Program-made: the position numbers and the translations under genes | Shown here: piece after piece, positions 16,326 through 25,567 of the stretch | Numbering within the stretch: position 1 is the stretch's first letter | Layout of the letters: every line of letters starts with the position of its first letter | Notes under the pieces: generated by a model | What the model was told of the DNA's origin: nothing | The model's database searches: none | The model's input: the letters and a program-made list of their open reading frames with translations, nothing else | Origin: Marinoscillum sp965229915 | GTDB lineage: Bacteria > Bacteroidota > Bacteroidia > Cytophagales > Cyclobacteriaceae | Reading direction: 5' to 3' | DNA: 64,000 nucleotides | Assembly (NCBI RefSeq): GCF_965229915.1 | Contig: NZ_CBDDJZ010000001.1 | Location: 310,001-374,000 of the forward strand

Positions 16326-16919
16326 ATGAGCAAGACAAAAATCTTCACCATAGTTTTCGGAATCCTTGCATTGTTCTTGGCATGGTATCTTTACAATTCA
16401 ATTAACTCAAGTATTGTGGAGTCAGAACGAATAGCGCGAATGGAAGCCCGAATCATTGAACAACTGAAAATGATCAGAGAAGCTGAATCTGCTTACCTCG
16501 CAGTAAATGGACAATATACCAGCGACTGGGACAAACTGACTTCTTTCGTTGATACAGGTAGATTTTATATCACTTCCAAGAAGGAATTCATCAAAACATT
16601 GGACTATGGCGCTGATAGCACCTGGTTTGAGGTGGATACTTTGGGGACAGTTCCTGTGAAGGACTCCGTATTCACTAAGGCAAAATGGCCGAAATTCAAC
16701 CTTGCTACTTTACCTTACGTGCCAGGCGTAGAGCCTCCAACTAAGTTTAATATATGGGCTGATAAAATTGACAAGAGCGGTGTGAAAGTAAACGCTATCG
16801 AAGTTGTCAATCCAAGTCCAATCAACCCAGCTAGAGATGAAGAGAGCGAATATCAAACTAGAAAACCTTTGAGATTCGGATCCAGAACAAGTGTAACAAC
16901 ATCCGGTAACTGGGAGTAA
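16326..16919 (+). CDS. Membrane-anchored pilin-like protein
   Basis: The 197-residue protein begins with a signal anchor (IFTIVFGILALFLAWYLY, about 6-23) running into a long amphipathic helix. The segment IREAESAYLAVNGQYTSDWD (about 51-70) resembles the conserved region after the N-terminal helix of type II pseudopilins. The classic GFTLIE cleavage motif is absent, so it is not an ordinary prepilin. The rest is polar with no recognised domain. It is followed two bases later by a DUF3822 gene and then coaD, an order common in Bacteroidota. Function is unknown. Confidence 0.75.
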   Translation: MSKTKIFTIVFGILALFLAWYLYNSINSSIVESERIARMEARIIEQLKMIREAESAYLAVNGQYTSDWDKLTSFVDTGRFYITSKKEFIKTLDYGADSTWFEVDTLGTVPVKDSVFTKAKWPKFNLATLPYVPGVEPPTKFNIWADKIDKSGVKVNAIEVVNPSPINPARDEESEYQTRKPLRFGSRTSVTTSGNWE

Positions 16920-16920
16920 T

Positions 16921-17814
16921 TTGAGTACTGCGACCACATCAAAGAACTATAAATTAGTTAAAAGAATTAAGGCTGGGGGCTTCAGTCAAGAGAAGCTCCC
17001 ATCCTATTCCCTTTGTCTACAAATAGGCACAAGGGATTTTCAATTTAGTGTGGTCAACAAACAAACAAGCAGTTGCTTGTACGTGGAAGATTATCGTCTG
17101 GAAAACATCCGAACGATCAACACGCGCCTTGAAGCTATCCAGGAAATAGTGAAGAAGCACCCGTTTCTTGGTTCAGACCTATGGGACAACATTAAAATCA
17201 GCTTCAAATCACATAAGTTCTCCTTAGTTCCGGCTCCCTATTTCCTACCTGAGGCGGCAAGTGATTACCTGGCGCTTAACTCAGAGATCAAAACTAAAAT
17301 AGAAGAGGTTTACTACTACAAGCACATCGCCAGTAGTGCGGTGAATATATTTGCCTGCGACCGAAAAGTTATCTCCTGGGCAAAATCCAGGTACCAGCAA
17401 AAGAGTATCCAAGTGGTACATCAGGGAAGCGCCCTGATCGAAGGCATTCTCAAATACGATGACCATTCGCACGAAAAAACCATGTTTTGCTTTGTAGATC
17501 GTGGGATACTTCATATTGCAGTGAGCCAAAAGCAACAACTGCATTACTATAATCAATTCGCCGTGCGTAAAAGCGACGATTATTTGAAGTACATCATGCT
17601 GGTCTTTAAGGAGATGAAAATGTCTCCCAAATCCAACAACTTGATAATCTGGGGAGCGATCAAAAACGATGCTCCACACCTAGAATTACTCAAAAAATAC
17701 ATTCGAAATATCTCTCTGGGTACCAAACCCAACTTCCTGAAATTCGGACCTGCCTTTGACGAAGTGCAGGACCATCGGTATTTCGACATCTACAGCATAT
17801 TCCTTTGTGAATAA
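16921..17814 (+). CDS. DUF3822 family protein
   Basis: The 297-residue soluble protein resembles DUF3822, a Bacteroidota family of unknown function encoded next to coaD. It starts with TTG at 16921, one base after the upstream stop; no ATG occurs in the N-terminal half, so an alternative start is unlikely. The alternating strands and helices, with FCFVDRGILHIAVSQ in the middle and NLIIWGAI near the end, suggest an actin-like two-lobed fold, but I see no clear phosphate loops. Its stop overlaps the coaD start (TAATG). Confidence 0.8.
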   Translation: MSTATTSKNYKLVKRIKAGGFSQEKLPSYSLCLQIGTRDFQFSVVNKQTSSCLYVEDYRLENIRTINTRLEAIQEIVKKHPFLGSDLWDNIKISFKSHKFSLVPAPYFLPEAASDYLALNSEIKTKIEEVYYYKHIASSAVNIFACDRKVISWAKSRYQQKSIQVVHQGSALIEGILKYDDHSHEKTMFCFVDRGILHIAVSQKQQLHYYNQFAVRKSDDYLKYIMLVFKEMKMSPKSNNLIIWGAIKNDAPHLELLKKYIRNISLGTKPNFLKFGPAFDEVQDHRYFDIYSIFLCE

Positions 17815-18266
17815 TGAAGAAGGTAGCCATCTTCCCCGGTTCGTTTGACCCTTTTACCAAAGGTCATGAAGACATTGTATTGAGAAGCCTGAGTCTGTTT
17901 GACGAAATCATCATAGGAATAGGCCATAATACGAAAAAGAACCGATATTTCGATCTGGATTACATGGTCAATAAAATTGAAGAAGCCTTCAAGGATTATG
18001 ACAATGTATCAGTGATGGTTTATGATGAATTGACTGCCATTTTAGCCAAAAAATATGAGGCCAAATTCCTCATAAGAGGTCTTAGAAACACCACTGACTT
18101 TGAGTATGAAAACAGCATCTCTCAGATCAACAAATACCTCAATACAAAGCTAGAGACCGTCTTCTTGATCACCTCACCAGAGCTGGCCCCTATCAGCAGC
18201 AGCATTATCAGAGAGGTGCATAAATATGGTGGAGATGTGGACCCATTCCTCCCTTACAAGCTTTGA
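17814..18266 (+). CDS. coaD: Phosphopantetheine adenylyltransferase
   Basis: This 150-residue enzyme performs the fourth step of coenzyme A synthesis, transferring AMP from ATP to 4'-phosphopantetheine. The nucleotidyltransferase motif FPGSFDPFTKGHED (7-20) contains the catalytic His18. RGLRNTTDFEYE lines the substrate pocket, and ISSSIIREV gives the second ATP-binding motif. Length is typical. It is translationally coupled to the DUF3822 gene, and its end overlaps the convergent Nudix gene by 13 bp. Confidence 0.98.
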   Translation: MKKVAIFPGSFDPFTKGHEDIVLRSLSLFDEIIIGIGHNTKKNRYFDLDYMVNKIEEAFKDYDNVSVMVYDELTAILAKKYEAKFLIRGLRNTTDFEYENSISQINKYLNTKLETVFLITSPELAPISSSIIREVHKYGGDVDPFLPYKL

Positions 18267-18943
18267 TCGTGGATTTTTAAGAGTTTGTGGTATTCTTGAA
18301 TCACCACTCGAATGGATCGGTAAGAGTTATATAAAGCTGCCCGCAATTCACTCAATGTCATCCACCTCACTTCTTCAATATCCTCCTCTGTCTGTGGTCC
18401 TAACCTGGTGTCGTCCTCACATTTCATCACATACCAGTGTGTTTTTTTAAGAATGTATTTCTTCTTGTTCACGTAAGTATGCCAGGTCGTATTGATCTTT
18501 TTTTCAATAGACACCTTCACTCCTGTCTCTTCCTCCACTTCTCGTATCGCACATTCGCGTTTCTTCTCCCCCTTTTCCATCTTCCCTTTCGGAATGTCCC
18601 ATCTTCCTTTTCTGTAGATCAAGAGAATCTTTCCTGCCTTATCCACTACACCACCTGCAGCTTCTATTACTTTAAATTTCTTCTTGATGTACTGGACGAT
18701 ACCCTCCTTGTCTGAGCTGGTGAAGGTAATGGAATCTACACCCTTCAGTTTATTGTCGGTCATTACATGCAATAATTCATCGACTTTCTCCGGGGAAGCA
18801 TCTTTGATCAACACATCGTCAATCAACTTTTTGGGCTTGATCTTACTAGTGGCACCATCAATGATCAGGTCAAAATCCTTCAGGGAGTTTAACTCTTCAT
18901 TGCTGATAATACTAACAGGAATATCGTTGATAAAAATTTTCAC
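18254..18943 (-). CDS. Nudix hydrolase with N-terminal extension
   Basis: The 229-residue protein has a Nudix box at about 120-142 (GKMEKGEKKRECAIREVEEE plus TGV). It is preceded by about 85 residues of a separate alpha/beta region with no recognised domain. RWDIPKGK ahead of the box and a C-terminal ELRAALYNSYRSIR helix complete it. The start is GTG at 18943; no ATG is nearby. It is divergent from pyrE, separated by 88 bp, a gene arrangement often kept in Bacteroidota. The substrate is unknown. Confidence 0.9.
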   Translation of the reverse strand: MKIFINDIPVSIISNEELNSLKDFDLIIDGATSKIKPKKLIDDVLIKDASPEKVDELLHVMTDNKLKGVDSITFTSSDKEGIVQYIKKKFKVIEAAGGVVDKAGKILLIYRKGRWDIPKGKMEKGEKKRECAIREVEEETGVKVSIEKKINTTWHTYVNKKKYILKKTHWYVMKCEDDTRLGPQTEEDIEEVRWMTLSELRAALYNSYRSIRVVIQEYHKLLKIHDQSL

Positions 18944-18951
18944 GAGTAGGT

Positions 18952-18959
18952 TAGCTTTG
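18952..18959 (+). promoter_or_regulatory. TAnnTTTG promoter box for pyrE
   Basis: TAGCTTTG matches the -7 consensus exactly and faces pyrE. The predicted leader is about 66 nt. I found no known attenuator or riboswitch fold in that leader by eye. Confidence 0.45.
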
Positions 18960-19031
18960 CATACAAATAAAACATAAAAATGCTGGGGCTAAAAAGTGAG
19001 ACCTCAAGAATTTTCCAAAAAATAATATTAC

Positions 19032-19682
19032 ATGTCTATTCAACAATTTGACGCTCCTCTAGCAGCGGATATCGCCAATGCCTTAGCGAGCATTGAAGCT
19101 ATCAAAATACAACCCGAAAAGCCCTTTACCTGGGCTTCAGGCTGGAACTCACCCATCTATTGTGATAATCGACTGAGTCTGTCCTTCCCTGAGATTCGAA
19201 CAAAAGTAAAAAACGCGCTGGTTCAGTTGATAAAAGACAAGTATCCACAGGTGGATTGCATAGCCGGTGTAGCCACTGCAGGAATCCCCCAGGGAGCTCT
19301 GGTAGCAGAAGCGCTGGACCTCCCGTTTATTTACATTCGCTCCAAATCAAAAAGCCATGGTATGGAAAACCAAATCGAAGGTGTGGCTAAGAGAGGTGCA
19401 AAGGTGGTTTTAATTGAAGACCTGGTATCTACTGGAGGAAGTTCTCTGCAAGCAGCAGAAGCTGTTAGAGCCGCTGGTATGGACGTTTTGGGTATGGCGG
19501 CCATCTTTACATACGGTTTTCCGATCTCCGACGACAACTTCCAGCAACACAATATTGATCTTTGGTATTTGAGTGATTACTCTACCTTGATCAATACCAT
19601 GATCAGTGATGGACGACTAAAACAAGAGCAGCTAGAAACACTACAAGCGTGGAGAGACAATCCCGCCCAATGGGGAAACTAG
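19032..19682 (+). CDS. pyrE: Orotate phosphoribosyltransferase
   Basis: This 216-residue enzyme of pyrimidine synthesis joins orotate to PRPP to form OMP. The PRPP-binding motif VVLIEDLVSTGGSS (about 129-142) is intact. The catalytic flexible-loop region IRSKSKSHGMEN and the N-terminal FTWASGWNSPIYCDNR segment are characteristic. It is monocistronic here, and its last 4 bases overlap the convergent TIGR02757 gene. Confidence 0.97.
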   Translation: MSIQQFDAPLAADIANALASIEAIKIQPEKPFTWASGWNSPIYCDNRLSLSFPEIRTKVKNALVQLIKDKYPQVDCIAGVATAGIPQGALVAEALDLPFIYIRSKSKSHGMENQIEGVAKRGAKVVLIEDLVSTGGSSLQAAEAVRAAGMDVLGMAAIFTYGFPISDDNFQQHNIDLWYLSDYSTLINTMISDGRLKQEQLETLQAWRDNPAQWGN

Positions 19683-20485
19683 AATTTCTCTTCTACACCT
19701 AAGCCAAATAGTGCAAAATCATATTTAACTGGATCCTTTGGGTCCAGTTTTTTCAAGTTCTCAGTAAGCTCAATGGCTGTGCGCCAGTCCGTTTGTTTGC
19801 GGGAAATCAACCCGAGCTTGCGCCCCACCCGATCCACATGAAGATCACATGGACACACCAACTGATCCATCCTGATACGTTCCCATAGCCCAAAATCAAC
19901 TCCAAAGTCATCTTTACGAACCATCCACCGCAAGTACATATTCAGTCGTTTGCATGCAGACTTACGCTCAGGCGTAGGTATGTGTTTGTAGGTTCTTCTT
20001 GGGTGATCTGGCAATGAAAAGAAGTTATTGAAGAAGGTGATCAGGTGCGATTCTGTGGTGGGTTCGGATATTTTGGCTCCTTCTAAAAAAGCATCTTCTA
20101 GCGTATCACTGCGCCGGTAATGGTGCCTAAAAAATTCTATGAAATACAGCGCATCTGTCGGATTGAATGTGCGATGCTTAAATGAAAGAAACCGTCGTAG
20201 ATCCGATTCTTTGTGATTCAAAATGAAGTCATGGGGAGCATAGTCCATCAAGTTGAAAAACTCTTTGCACTTGTTGATGATCGTTTTTCGCTGCCCCCAT
20301 GCGAGCACTGCAGCCACGAAACCGGCTATCTCTACATCCTGCTTTCTGGTGAACAAATGAGGAATAGAAACCGGATCATTAGCAATGAAACCAGGCTGAT
20401 TGTACTCAGTAACTTTGAGATCTAAAAAGACTTTGAGGTTTTGCAGGTCACTCAAATCAGTCTTCGAAGTAGGTGAGCTCAACAC
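19679..20485 (-). CDS. TIGR02757 family protein
   Basis: The protein (268 residues from the GTG at 20485) matches the TIGR02757 family, which is largely confined to Bacteroidota and of unknown function. Recognisable blocks are NDPVSIPHLF, EIAGFVAAVLAWGQR, LNMYLRWMVRKDDFGVDFG and CPCDLHVDRVGRKLGL. The helical composition and the conserved DLHV region are reminiscent of helix-hairpin-helix DNA glycosylases, but I see no decisive motif. The TTG at 20455, just after the stop of the LysM gene, would give a 258-residue product with a more usual N-terminus. The start is therefore uncertain. Confidence 0.87.
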   Translation of the reverse strand: MLSSPTSKTDLSDLQNLKVFLDLKVTEYNQPGFIANDPVSIPHLFTRKQDVEIAGFVAAVLAWGQRKTIINKCKEFFNLMDYAPHDFILNHKESDLRRFLSFKHRTFNPTDALYFIEFFRHHYRRSDTLEDAFLEGAKISEPTTESHLITFFNNFFSLPDHPRRTYKHIPTPERKSACKRLNMYLRWMVRKDDFGVDFGLWERIRMDQLVCPCDLHVDRVGRKLGLISRKQTDWRTAIELTENLKKLDPKDPVKYDFALFGLGVEEKF

Positions 20486-21521
20486 GTGTCATGGGGTCAA
20501 TCACACCTAATCGATCAAAGCAAATCGGTGTGAGTCTAACCAATACATTTTTATTCAAACCAGTTTCGGGAAGTTTGCCCACTACCCTGACGAAAATCTT
20601 CTGGTTATTCATGAGGTTTCTAACTTCGATCATCGTGCCGATTGGTAGCGAACGATGCAACGCCAGGTATTTCTGAGTTTCCACCACGTCCTCAATTTTC
20701 CTGGCCGAACCTTCTTCTATAATTTTCACTAACCCACTTGGGTCAGTAATTTTTCTTCGAGTACCATAGCCCAGTTTTTCAATGTTTTTACGCTTGTTCA
20801 TCGTCTCCCGATCCACCTCTCCGCGGATCAGTAGTTTCTGTCCTATGGTTAAGTATGAGTTGGGAAGTTTGTTCCATATGACAATGCTATCTGGACGCAC
20901 CTTGTATTTGGCGGCTATGGTTTCCAATAAGTCACCCGTTTGCACATAATAGATATTAAATCCATCGGGAATCTCAGTCTCGGGTTCTTTCTTTTTTGGC
21001 TTCTTCTCCGTATTCTGGACCTGGGCCTGGGTTTCAGTGGACTTTATCTCTGATGATGCTTTATCAGAGCCACCTCCGATTCGCAGTTCCTGACCGATAG
21101 AGATATCTGTTCCAGACAGGGAATTCCATTTTTTGATATCAGGCACCTCTACTCCATAGATTCTACCGATTGAGTAGAGCGTCTCTCCGGGACTAACCGT
21201 ATGCGTTCGGAATGATGATGGATTAGGATGAGAATCTGACTCCTGAGGTGATGATACTGGAGCTGTACTTGGGATTCTTAATTCTTGCCCAAGGTCGATA
21301 TTGGTCCCATTAAGGTCATTGGCAGCCTGGATCTTTGGCAACTCTACACCATATCTTCTGGCTAAGCTGTAGAGAGTCTCACTCTGCTCCACTTTATGAA
21401 TGATGAACCACTCATCTCCTAGTTTCTCTGTGCGCAATGAGTCTAAAGAACCAGCCTTAGTGCCTACTGCGAAAAGACAAACCATACCTAAAAAGCAAAC
21501 AATTCTATAATTCAACGCCAT
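20457..21521 (-). CDS. Secreted LysM protein with a C-terminal RlpA-like barrel
   Basis: The 354-residue precursor has a signal peptide and three LysM domains. They are recognisable as VEQSETLYSLARRYGVELP, VSPGETLYSIGRIYGVEVP and VQTGDLLETIAAKYKVRPD, each closing with a GQELRIP-like strand. A low-complexity Lys/Glu linker separates the second and third. The C-terminal 90 residues (LHRSLPIGTMIEVRNLMNNQ onward) resemble an RlpA-type double-psi beta-barrel. It probably binds peptidoglycan. The ATG at 21521 is chosen because the longer frame lies inside the upstream DUF4905 gene; the two genes overlap by 17 bp. Confidence 0.88.
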   Translation of the reverse strand: MALNYRIVCFLGMVCLFAVGTKAGSLDSLRTEKLGDEWFIIHKVEQSETLYSLARRYGVELPKIQAANDLNGTNIDLGQELRIPSTAPVSSPQESDSHPNPSSFRTHTVSPGETLYSIGRIYGVEVPDIKKWNSLSGTDISIGQELRIGGGSDKASSEIKSTETQAQVQNTEKKPKKKEPETEIPDGFNIYYVQTGDLLETIAAKYKVRPDSIVIWNKLPNSYLTIGQKLLIRGEVDRETMNKRKNIEKLGYGTRRKITDPSGLVKIIEEGSARKIEDVVETQKYLALHRSLPIGTMIEVRNLMNNQKIFVRVVGKLPETGLNKNVLVRLTPICFDRLGVIDPMTRVELTYFED

Positions 21522-22245
21522 GTATTTTAATCCTGTTTTCAATAAATACCAATAACCGATCCAACACAAAAAAGCCTCCGGAGGCAAATCCATCCATTTC
21601 TCTATCAATACGACTGTGGTAAATCTCGCATTCACTCTTAATCACCATGAGCCATCTATCAAACTTTGTACCTAAACGAACATAATAACAAATTATGATG
21701 AAATCACCCTCCTCTAAATACTCACAACCGAGTCCACTGGCAGGTATATCAAGGAACTCTTCCACTAGCTGACAGCTCTCTGATCCAGATGGATAATACA
21801 CTGGACTCCTCATATGGTAGGTGTTCGACGTATTTAGTGTCCTCAAAGTGTATGCCTTTTCAATCTTAGGATCTTTAGGGTCTACCCCAATCAGCTCTAA
21901 TCCACTTCTTTCTTGAAACTGAAACTGTGAGATTTCCGCCTCCACTGTCTTATTCAGCACATCATAAATCATCAAATCCTTAGTAGATGGATCGTTTGGA
22001 TCTTTGAACTGCTCCAGTAACAAATACGGATCACAGTAATGAAGGATACTCGTCCACAAATCCGATTGTTGGATGGTGAAAGATTCTTCTTGATCACAGC
22101 CCACTAAGTCAATCAGATGATACTTCGTAGATTGTGTTTCCTCATTCCGAACCTCAGCAATCAGTTTACCCGTTTCCTCAGACAGAACTACCTGCCAGAT
22201 TTTATCTGTCAATTCCAAAGAAAACCGAAAAGTTGCTGCCTTCAC
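21505..22245 (-). CDS. DUF4905 protein
   Basis: The 246-residue soluble protein matches DUF4905, a family known mainly from Cytophagales and relatives. It consists largely of beta strands, with repeats of the type KDLMIYDVLNKTVE that could form a propeller-like or barrel domain. No catalytic motif is seen. It is the first gene of a minus-strand run with the LysM protein and the TIGR02757 protein and starts 57 bp from the divergent NfeD gene. Confidence 0.8.
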   Translation of the reverse strand: MKAATFRFSLELTDKIWQVVLSEETGKLIAEVRNEETQSTKYHLIDLVGCDQEESFTIQQSDLWTSILHYCDPYLLLEQFKDPNDPSTKDLMIYDVLNKTVEAEISQFQFQERSGLELIGVDPKDPKIEKAYTLRTLNTSNTYHMRSPVYYPSGSESCQLVEEFLDIPASGLGCEYLEEGDFIIICYYVRLGTKFDRWLMVIKSECEIYHSRIDREMDGFASGGFFVLDRLLVFIENRIKIHGVEL

Positions 22246-22302
22246 GTCCTAATTCGCGTATTTTTATACAAATTTGATGGTTGTAAAGTTAGACCAGCCG
22301 CT

Positions 22303-23640
22303 ATGCTAAAAAAACATCTGCCCGTAATCTTATTGATCTTTTTCGGATACATATCTATGGCACAGGATGCCGTGAAAGTCATGCATCTGAAGATCCAGGA
22401 TAACATTGACCCAAGAACTAACCGATATTCTGAACTGGGCCTGATAGCTGCCGAAGAACAGGACGTGGATTATGTCATTCTCGAACTAGATACCTACGGA
22501 GGTGCCCTCAATGATGCAGACGAAATACGCACACGAATTTTAAATTTTGAAACGCCTATCTATGCTTACATCAACAAGGATGCTGCCTCTGCGGGTGCGC
22601 TGATTTCCATCGCTTGTGACAGCATCTACATGGCTCCAGGCTCCAGTATTGGTGCTGCCACTGTGGTAACCCAAGACGGGTCTGCCGCTCCTGACAAGTA
22701 CCAGTCATACATGAGATCCATTATGCGATCAACTGCTGAAGCAACAGGTCGAAATCCTCAGATTGCTGAAGGGATGGTAGATGAAGATATTGATCTGGAT
22801 AGTATCGCCACCCAGGGAAAGGTGGTTACATTCTCGGTGACAGAGGCTATCCAATATGGATTTTGTGAGGCCAAAGTAAACAGCATTCAAGAAATTCTAA
22901 ATCGATCAAATATTGACAACTACGAGGTAATTGAGTATAAACTAGGTACTGCAGACAAAATCATCCAGCTCTTTTTGAATCCATTTGTCAGTGGCATTCT
23001 GATTCTGGTAATCATCGGAGGCATCTATTTTGAATTGCAAACACCAGGTGTCGGATTTCCAATACTTGCATCAATCATAGCCACGGTCCTTTACTTCACT
23101 CCTTACTACCTCAATGGCTTAGCTGAAAACTGGGAGATTATTGCGTTTTTCGCTGGTGTGGCGCTTATTGCTGCAGAGATCTTTGTTATACCAGGATTTG
23201 GCGTTGCTGGTATTTCTGGACTGATTTTAACACTGGGATCCTTGATACTCGTAATGCTGAACAACGACGCCTTTGACTTTTCCTTTGTGAATATGGATGA
23301 CATCTTCATCGCGGTAGCCACTACACTGGCGGGGCTGCTAGGGTCCATCATCATCATGTTCCTGGGAGGGGTTCGCTTGGCTAACAGCAAAGTATTCCAA
23401 CGCATAGCACTCAGCGATGTACAAAATCACGATCAAGGATTTACCTCCAGTTTTTATAAGGAAAAATCCCTCGTGGGTAAAAAAGGCAAAGCCTACACCA
23501 TACTACGCCCCAGTGGCCGTGTGGAAATAGATGGTGAAATGTATGACGCTTTCACAAGAGGCAACTACATCGATGCGGGCACTGAAATAGAAGTGATTTC
23601 TGATGAAGGCACTTCGCTCAAAGTGAAGGAGGTTCAATGA
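22303..23640 (+). CDS. NfeD-family membrane serine protease (ClpP-class N-terminus)
   Basis: The 445-residue protein has a signal peptide (MLKKHLPVILLIFFGYISMA) and a ClpP/crotonase-like protease domain. The serine nucleophile lies in KDAASAGALISIACD, and ELDTYGGALNDADEI forms the oxyanion region. Four to five membrane helices follow (about 220-370), then a C-terminal NfeD OB-fold domain (KGKAYTILRPSGRVEIDG). Long NfeD proteins cleave stomatin-type partners and affect membrane quality control. No stomatin gene is adjacent. The ATG at 22303 removes a spurious upstream extension. The stop overlaps kdsB (ATGA). Confidence 0.93.
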   Translation: MLKKHLPVILLIFFGYISMAQDAVKVMHLKIQDNIDPRTNRYSELGLIAAEEQDVDYVILELDTYGGALNDADEIRTRILNFETPIYAYINKDAASAGALISIACDSIYMAPGSSIGAATVVTQDGSAAPDKYQSYMRSIMRSTAEATGRNPQIAEGMVDEDIDLDSIATQGKVVTFSVTEAIQYGFCEAKVNSIQEILNRSNIDNYEVIEYKLGTADKIIQLFLNPFVSGILILVIIGGIYFELQTPGVGFPILASIIATVLYFTPYYLNGLAENWEIIAFFAGVALIAAEIFVIPGFGVAGISGLILTLGSLILVMLNNDAFDFSFVNMDDIFIAVATTLAGLLGSIIIMFLGGVRLANSKVFQRIALSDVQNHDQGFTSSFYKEKSLVGKKGKAYTILRPSGRVEIDGEMYDAFTRGNYIDAGTEIEVISDEGTSLKVKEVQ

Positions 23641-24374
23641 AGATTTTGGGAATCATTCCTGCTCGGTTTGCCTCCAGTCGCTTTCCTGGCAAACCTCTTG
23701 CCTCCATTGGTGAAAAAACCATGATTCAGTGTGTTTACACACAGGCATGTCAAAGCAGTTTGCTCGATGAAGTGATTGTGGCGACCGACGATCAACGCAT
23801 ATACGATGAGGTTATATCATTCGGTGGACAAGTCATCATGACCAGTAGCTCTCATAAGAACGGAACAGAACGATGTGCTGAGGTAATTAATCAAAGAAAG
23901 GATATCGATTACATAGTGAATATTCAGGGTGATGAGCCGTTTATTCATCCAGAACAAATAGATACTGTCTGCAGAATGCTCACTGGTCAAGTGGAAATTG
24001 TCACTCTGGTGAAGCCAATTCAAAACTATGACGAACTGGATGATCCTGGTGAGATGAAGGTTGTTTTTAATAACAAGAACCAAGCGCTCTATTTCAGCAG
24101 AGCATGCATTCCATTCCAGCGAGATGTTAGACCAGAGCTACGAATGGAACATCACACATACTACAAGCATATTGGTATTTATGCCTACCGATCTGATGTG
24201 CTTCCTAAGCTTGTATCCCTTGACTCCAGTTCTTTGGAGACAGCAGAATCACTCGAGCAACTTCGCTGGCTTGAGAACGGTTACTCCATCCAATTGGGAT
24301 TTACTAATTTAGAAAGCCATATGATTGACACTCCAGCCGATTTGGCCAAACTGCTAAACGAAATCGAATTATGA
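23637..24374 (+). CDS. kdsB: 3-deoxy-manno-octulosonate cytidylyltransferase
   Basis: This 245-residue enzyme activates Kdo as CMP-Kdo for lipopolysaccharide core synthesis in the cytoplasm. The N-terminal CTP-binding motif IIPARFASSRFPGKPLASIG (4-23) and the IQGDEPFI motif are present, along with the C-terminal TAESLEQLRWLENG block. It overlaps the NfeD gene by 4 bp upstream and a small membrane-protein gene by 4 bp downstream. Confidence 0.98.
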   Translation: MKILGIIPARFASSRFPGKPLASIGEKTMIQCVYTQACQSSLLDEVIVATDDQRIYDEVISFGGQVIMTSSSHKNGTERCAEVINQRKDIDYIVNIQGDEPFIHPEQIDTVCRMLTGQVEIVTLVKPIQNYDELDDPGEMKVVFNNKNQALYFSRACIPFQRDVRPELRMEHHTYYKHIGIYAYRSDVLPKLVSLDSSSLETAESLEQLRWLENGYSIQLGFTNLESHMIDTPADLAKLLNEIEL

Positions 24375-24556
24375 GAAAAGGTCTTAAAATCATCACCTGG
24401 GTACTGATGATTGTCGCCCTTGTGTTTTTTTGGTTGTCGCTAAGATCCACCGAAGGCAACTTCGAATACACCCTTTATGCGCTCGGTTTTATCGTTGGGG
24501 CGTGGAGTACCAACTATTTTTTGAGAAAATATGAAAAAGAAGAGAAGGAAAACTGA
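24371..24556 (+). CDS. Small membrane protein, 61 residues
   Basis: The product has two hydrophobic helices (about 6-24 and 34-50) and a charged tail YEKEEKEN. The start overlaps the kdsB stop (ATGA) and the end overlaps the DUF3667 gene by 26 bp, so it lies firmly in the operon. That context, rather than homology, is the main reason to treat it as a real gene. Function is unknown. Confidence 0.7.
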   Translation: MRKGLKIITWVLMIVALVFFWLSLRSTEGNFEYTLYALGFIVGAWSTNYFLRKYEKEEKEN

Positions 24557-25565
24557 GGTCTGTCTCAACTGTGGGTACAAACTAGACCCTTCTTTTGAGT
24601 ACTGCCCGTCCTGTGGCCAGGAAAATACTGACAATCAAATCTCATTTGCCAAACTGGTGAATGATTTCTTTGCCAATTATTTCTCACTGGATTCACGATT
24701 TGGACGAAGTATCAAACCGTTTTTCTTCAAACCAGGTGTATTGACCAAGGAGTTTATGGATGGCAAACGTGTTAAATATGCGAACCCCATCAGACTATAT
24801 CTTGTCGTAAGTCTCATTCACTTTTTTTTCATGAACATGTACCTCAACAGTAGTCCGAAAGAGGGCAAAGTGTTAAGTGGAGGTATTAATACTGATGAAA
24901 AGGCTGTCTTGGACAGTTTAAAAAAAGAGGCCCAAACCGACAGTCTCTTATCAAAAAATATGGAATCCGTAGAACCATTAATTGCTAAACTGGATGTGGA
25001 CACGGTGACCGATGAATCATCAGGTTGGCCTATGTCTGAACGGAACTGGAAGACGATGTATAAAATGTCTAAAGAAGACTTCACAGTACAACAAATTGAA
25101 GACTCCATTCACAACGAAGAGCGGGGTTTCATGGCGCAAAAAATCAATCGGCAGGTCATTAAAATCATCAAGTCTGATCAACATACTCTGAATATGTTTA
25201 TCGTGAAGAACATCCCCATTCTAATGTTCTTTTTACTGCCACTTTACGCGCTAATTCTGAAGGTATTTTTTAGGAAGAAGCTTTACATCAACCATGTGGT
25301 CCATGGGTTACACATCCATTCGTTTGTGTTTATACTAATGACCCTTTATTGGATTTTGGCGATGGTCTGGAAACCTGCTACAGACGTGGTGGAACCATGG
25401 ATATTCCTCACCCTGTTGACTTATATTGTGATATCCTTTAGAAACACCTATCATATCAAGTTCGTCACATCCTTCTTGAAAGTAGCATTCTCAGGTTTTC
25501 TATATACTATAGTGCTAACTATAGGGATGTTACTCGAAGTTGCTATTAGTCTGTTTTTCTATTGA
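24531..25565 (+). CDS. DUF3667 membrane protein with zinc ribbon
   Basis: The 344-residue protein begins with a zinc ribbon (CLNCGYKLDPSFEYCPSCGQ, 11-30). The DUF3667 signature follows, including PFFFKPGVLTKEFMDGKRVKY. Hydrophobic helices are near 88-105, 225-245 and in a cluster of three or four at 255-340, separated by a large polar loop of about 115 residues. Function is unknown. It is common in Bacteroidota and here precedes a MutS homologue with which it overlaps at the stop/start junction. Confidence 0.88.
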   Translation: MKKKRRKTEVCLNCGYKLDPSFEYCPSCGQENTDNQISFAKLVNDFFANYFSLDSRFGRSIKPFFFKPGVLTKEFMDGKRVKYANPIRLYLVVSLIHFFFMNMYLNSSPKEGKVLSGGINTDEKAVLDSLKKEAQTDSLLSKNMESVEPLIAKLDVDTVTDESSGWPMSERNWKTMYKMSKEDFTVQQIEDSIHNEERGFMAQKINRQVIKIIKSDQHTLNMFIVKNIPILMFFLLPLYALILKVFFRKKLYINHVVHGLHIHSFVFILMTLYWILAMVWKPATDVVEPWIFLTLLTYIVISFRNTYHIKFVTSFLKVAFSGFLYTIVLTIGMLLEVAISLFFY

Positions 25566-25567
25566 AT

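Noticed and set aside
22117..22302. In-frame extension of 62 codons upstream of the NfeD protease.
   Set aside because: It overlaps the divergent DUF4905 gene and would bury the signal peptide, so the ATG at 22303 is the real start.
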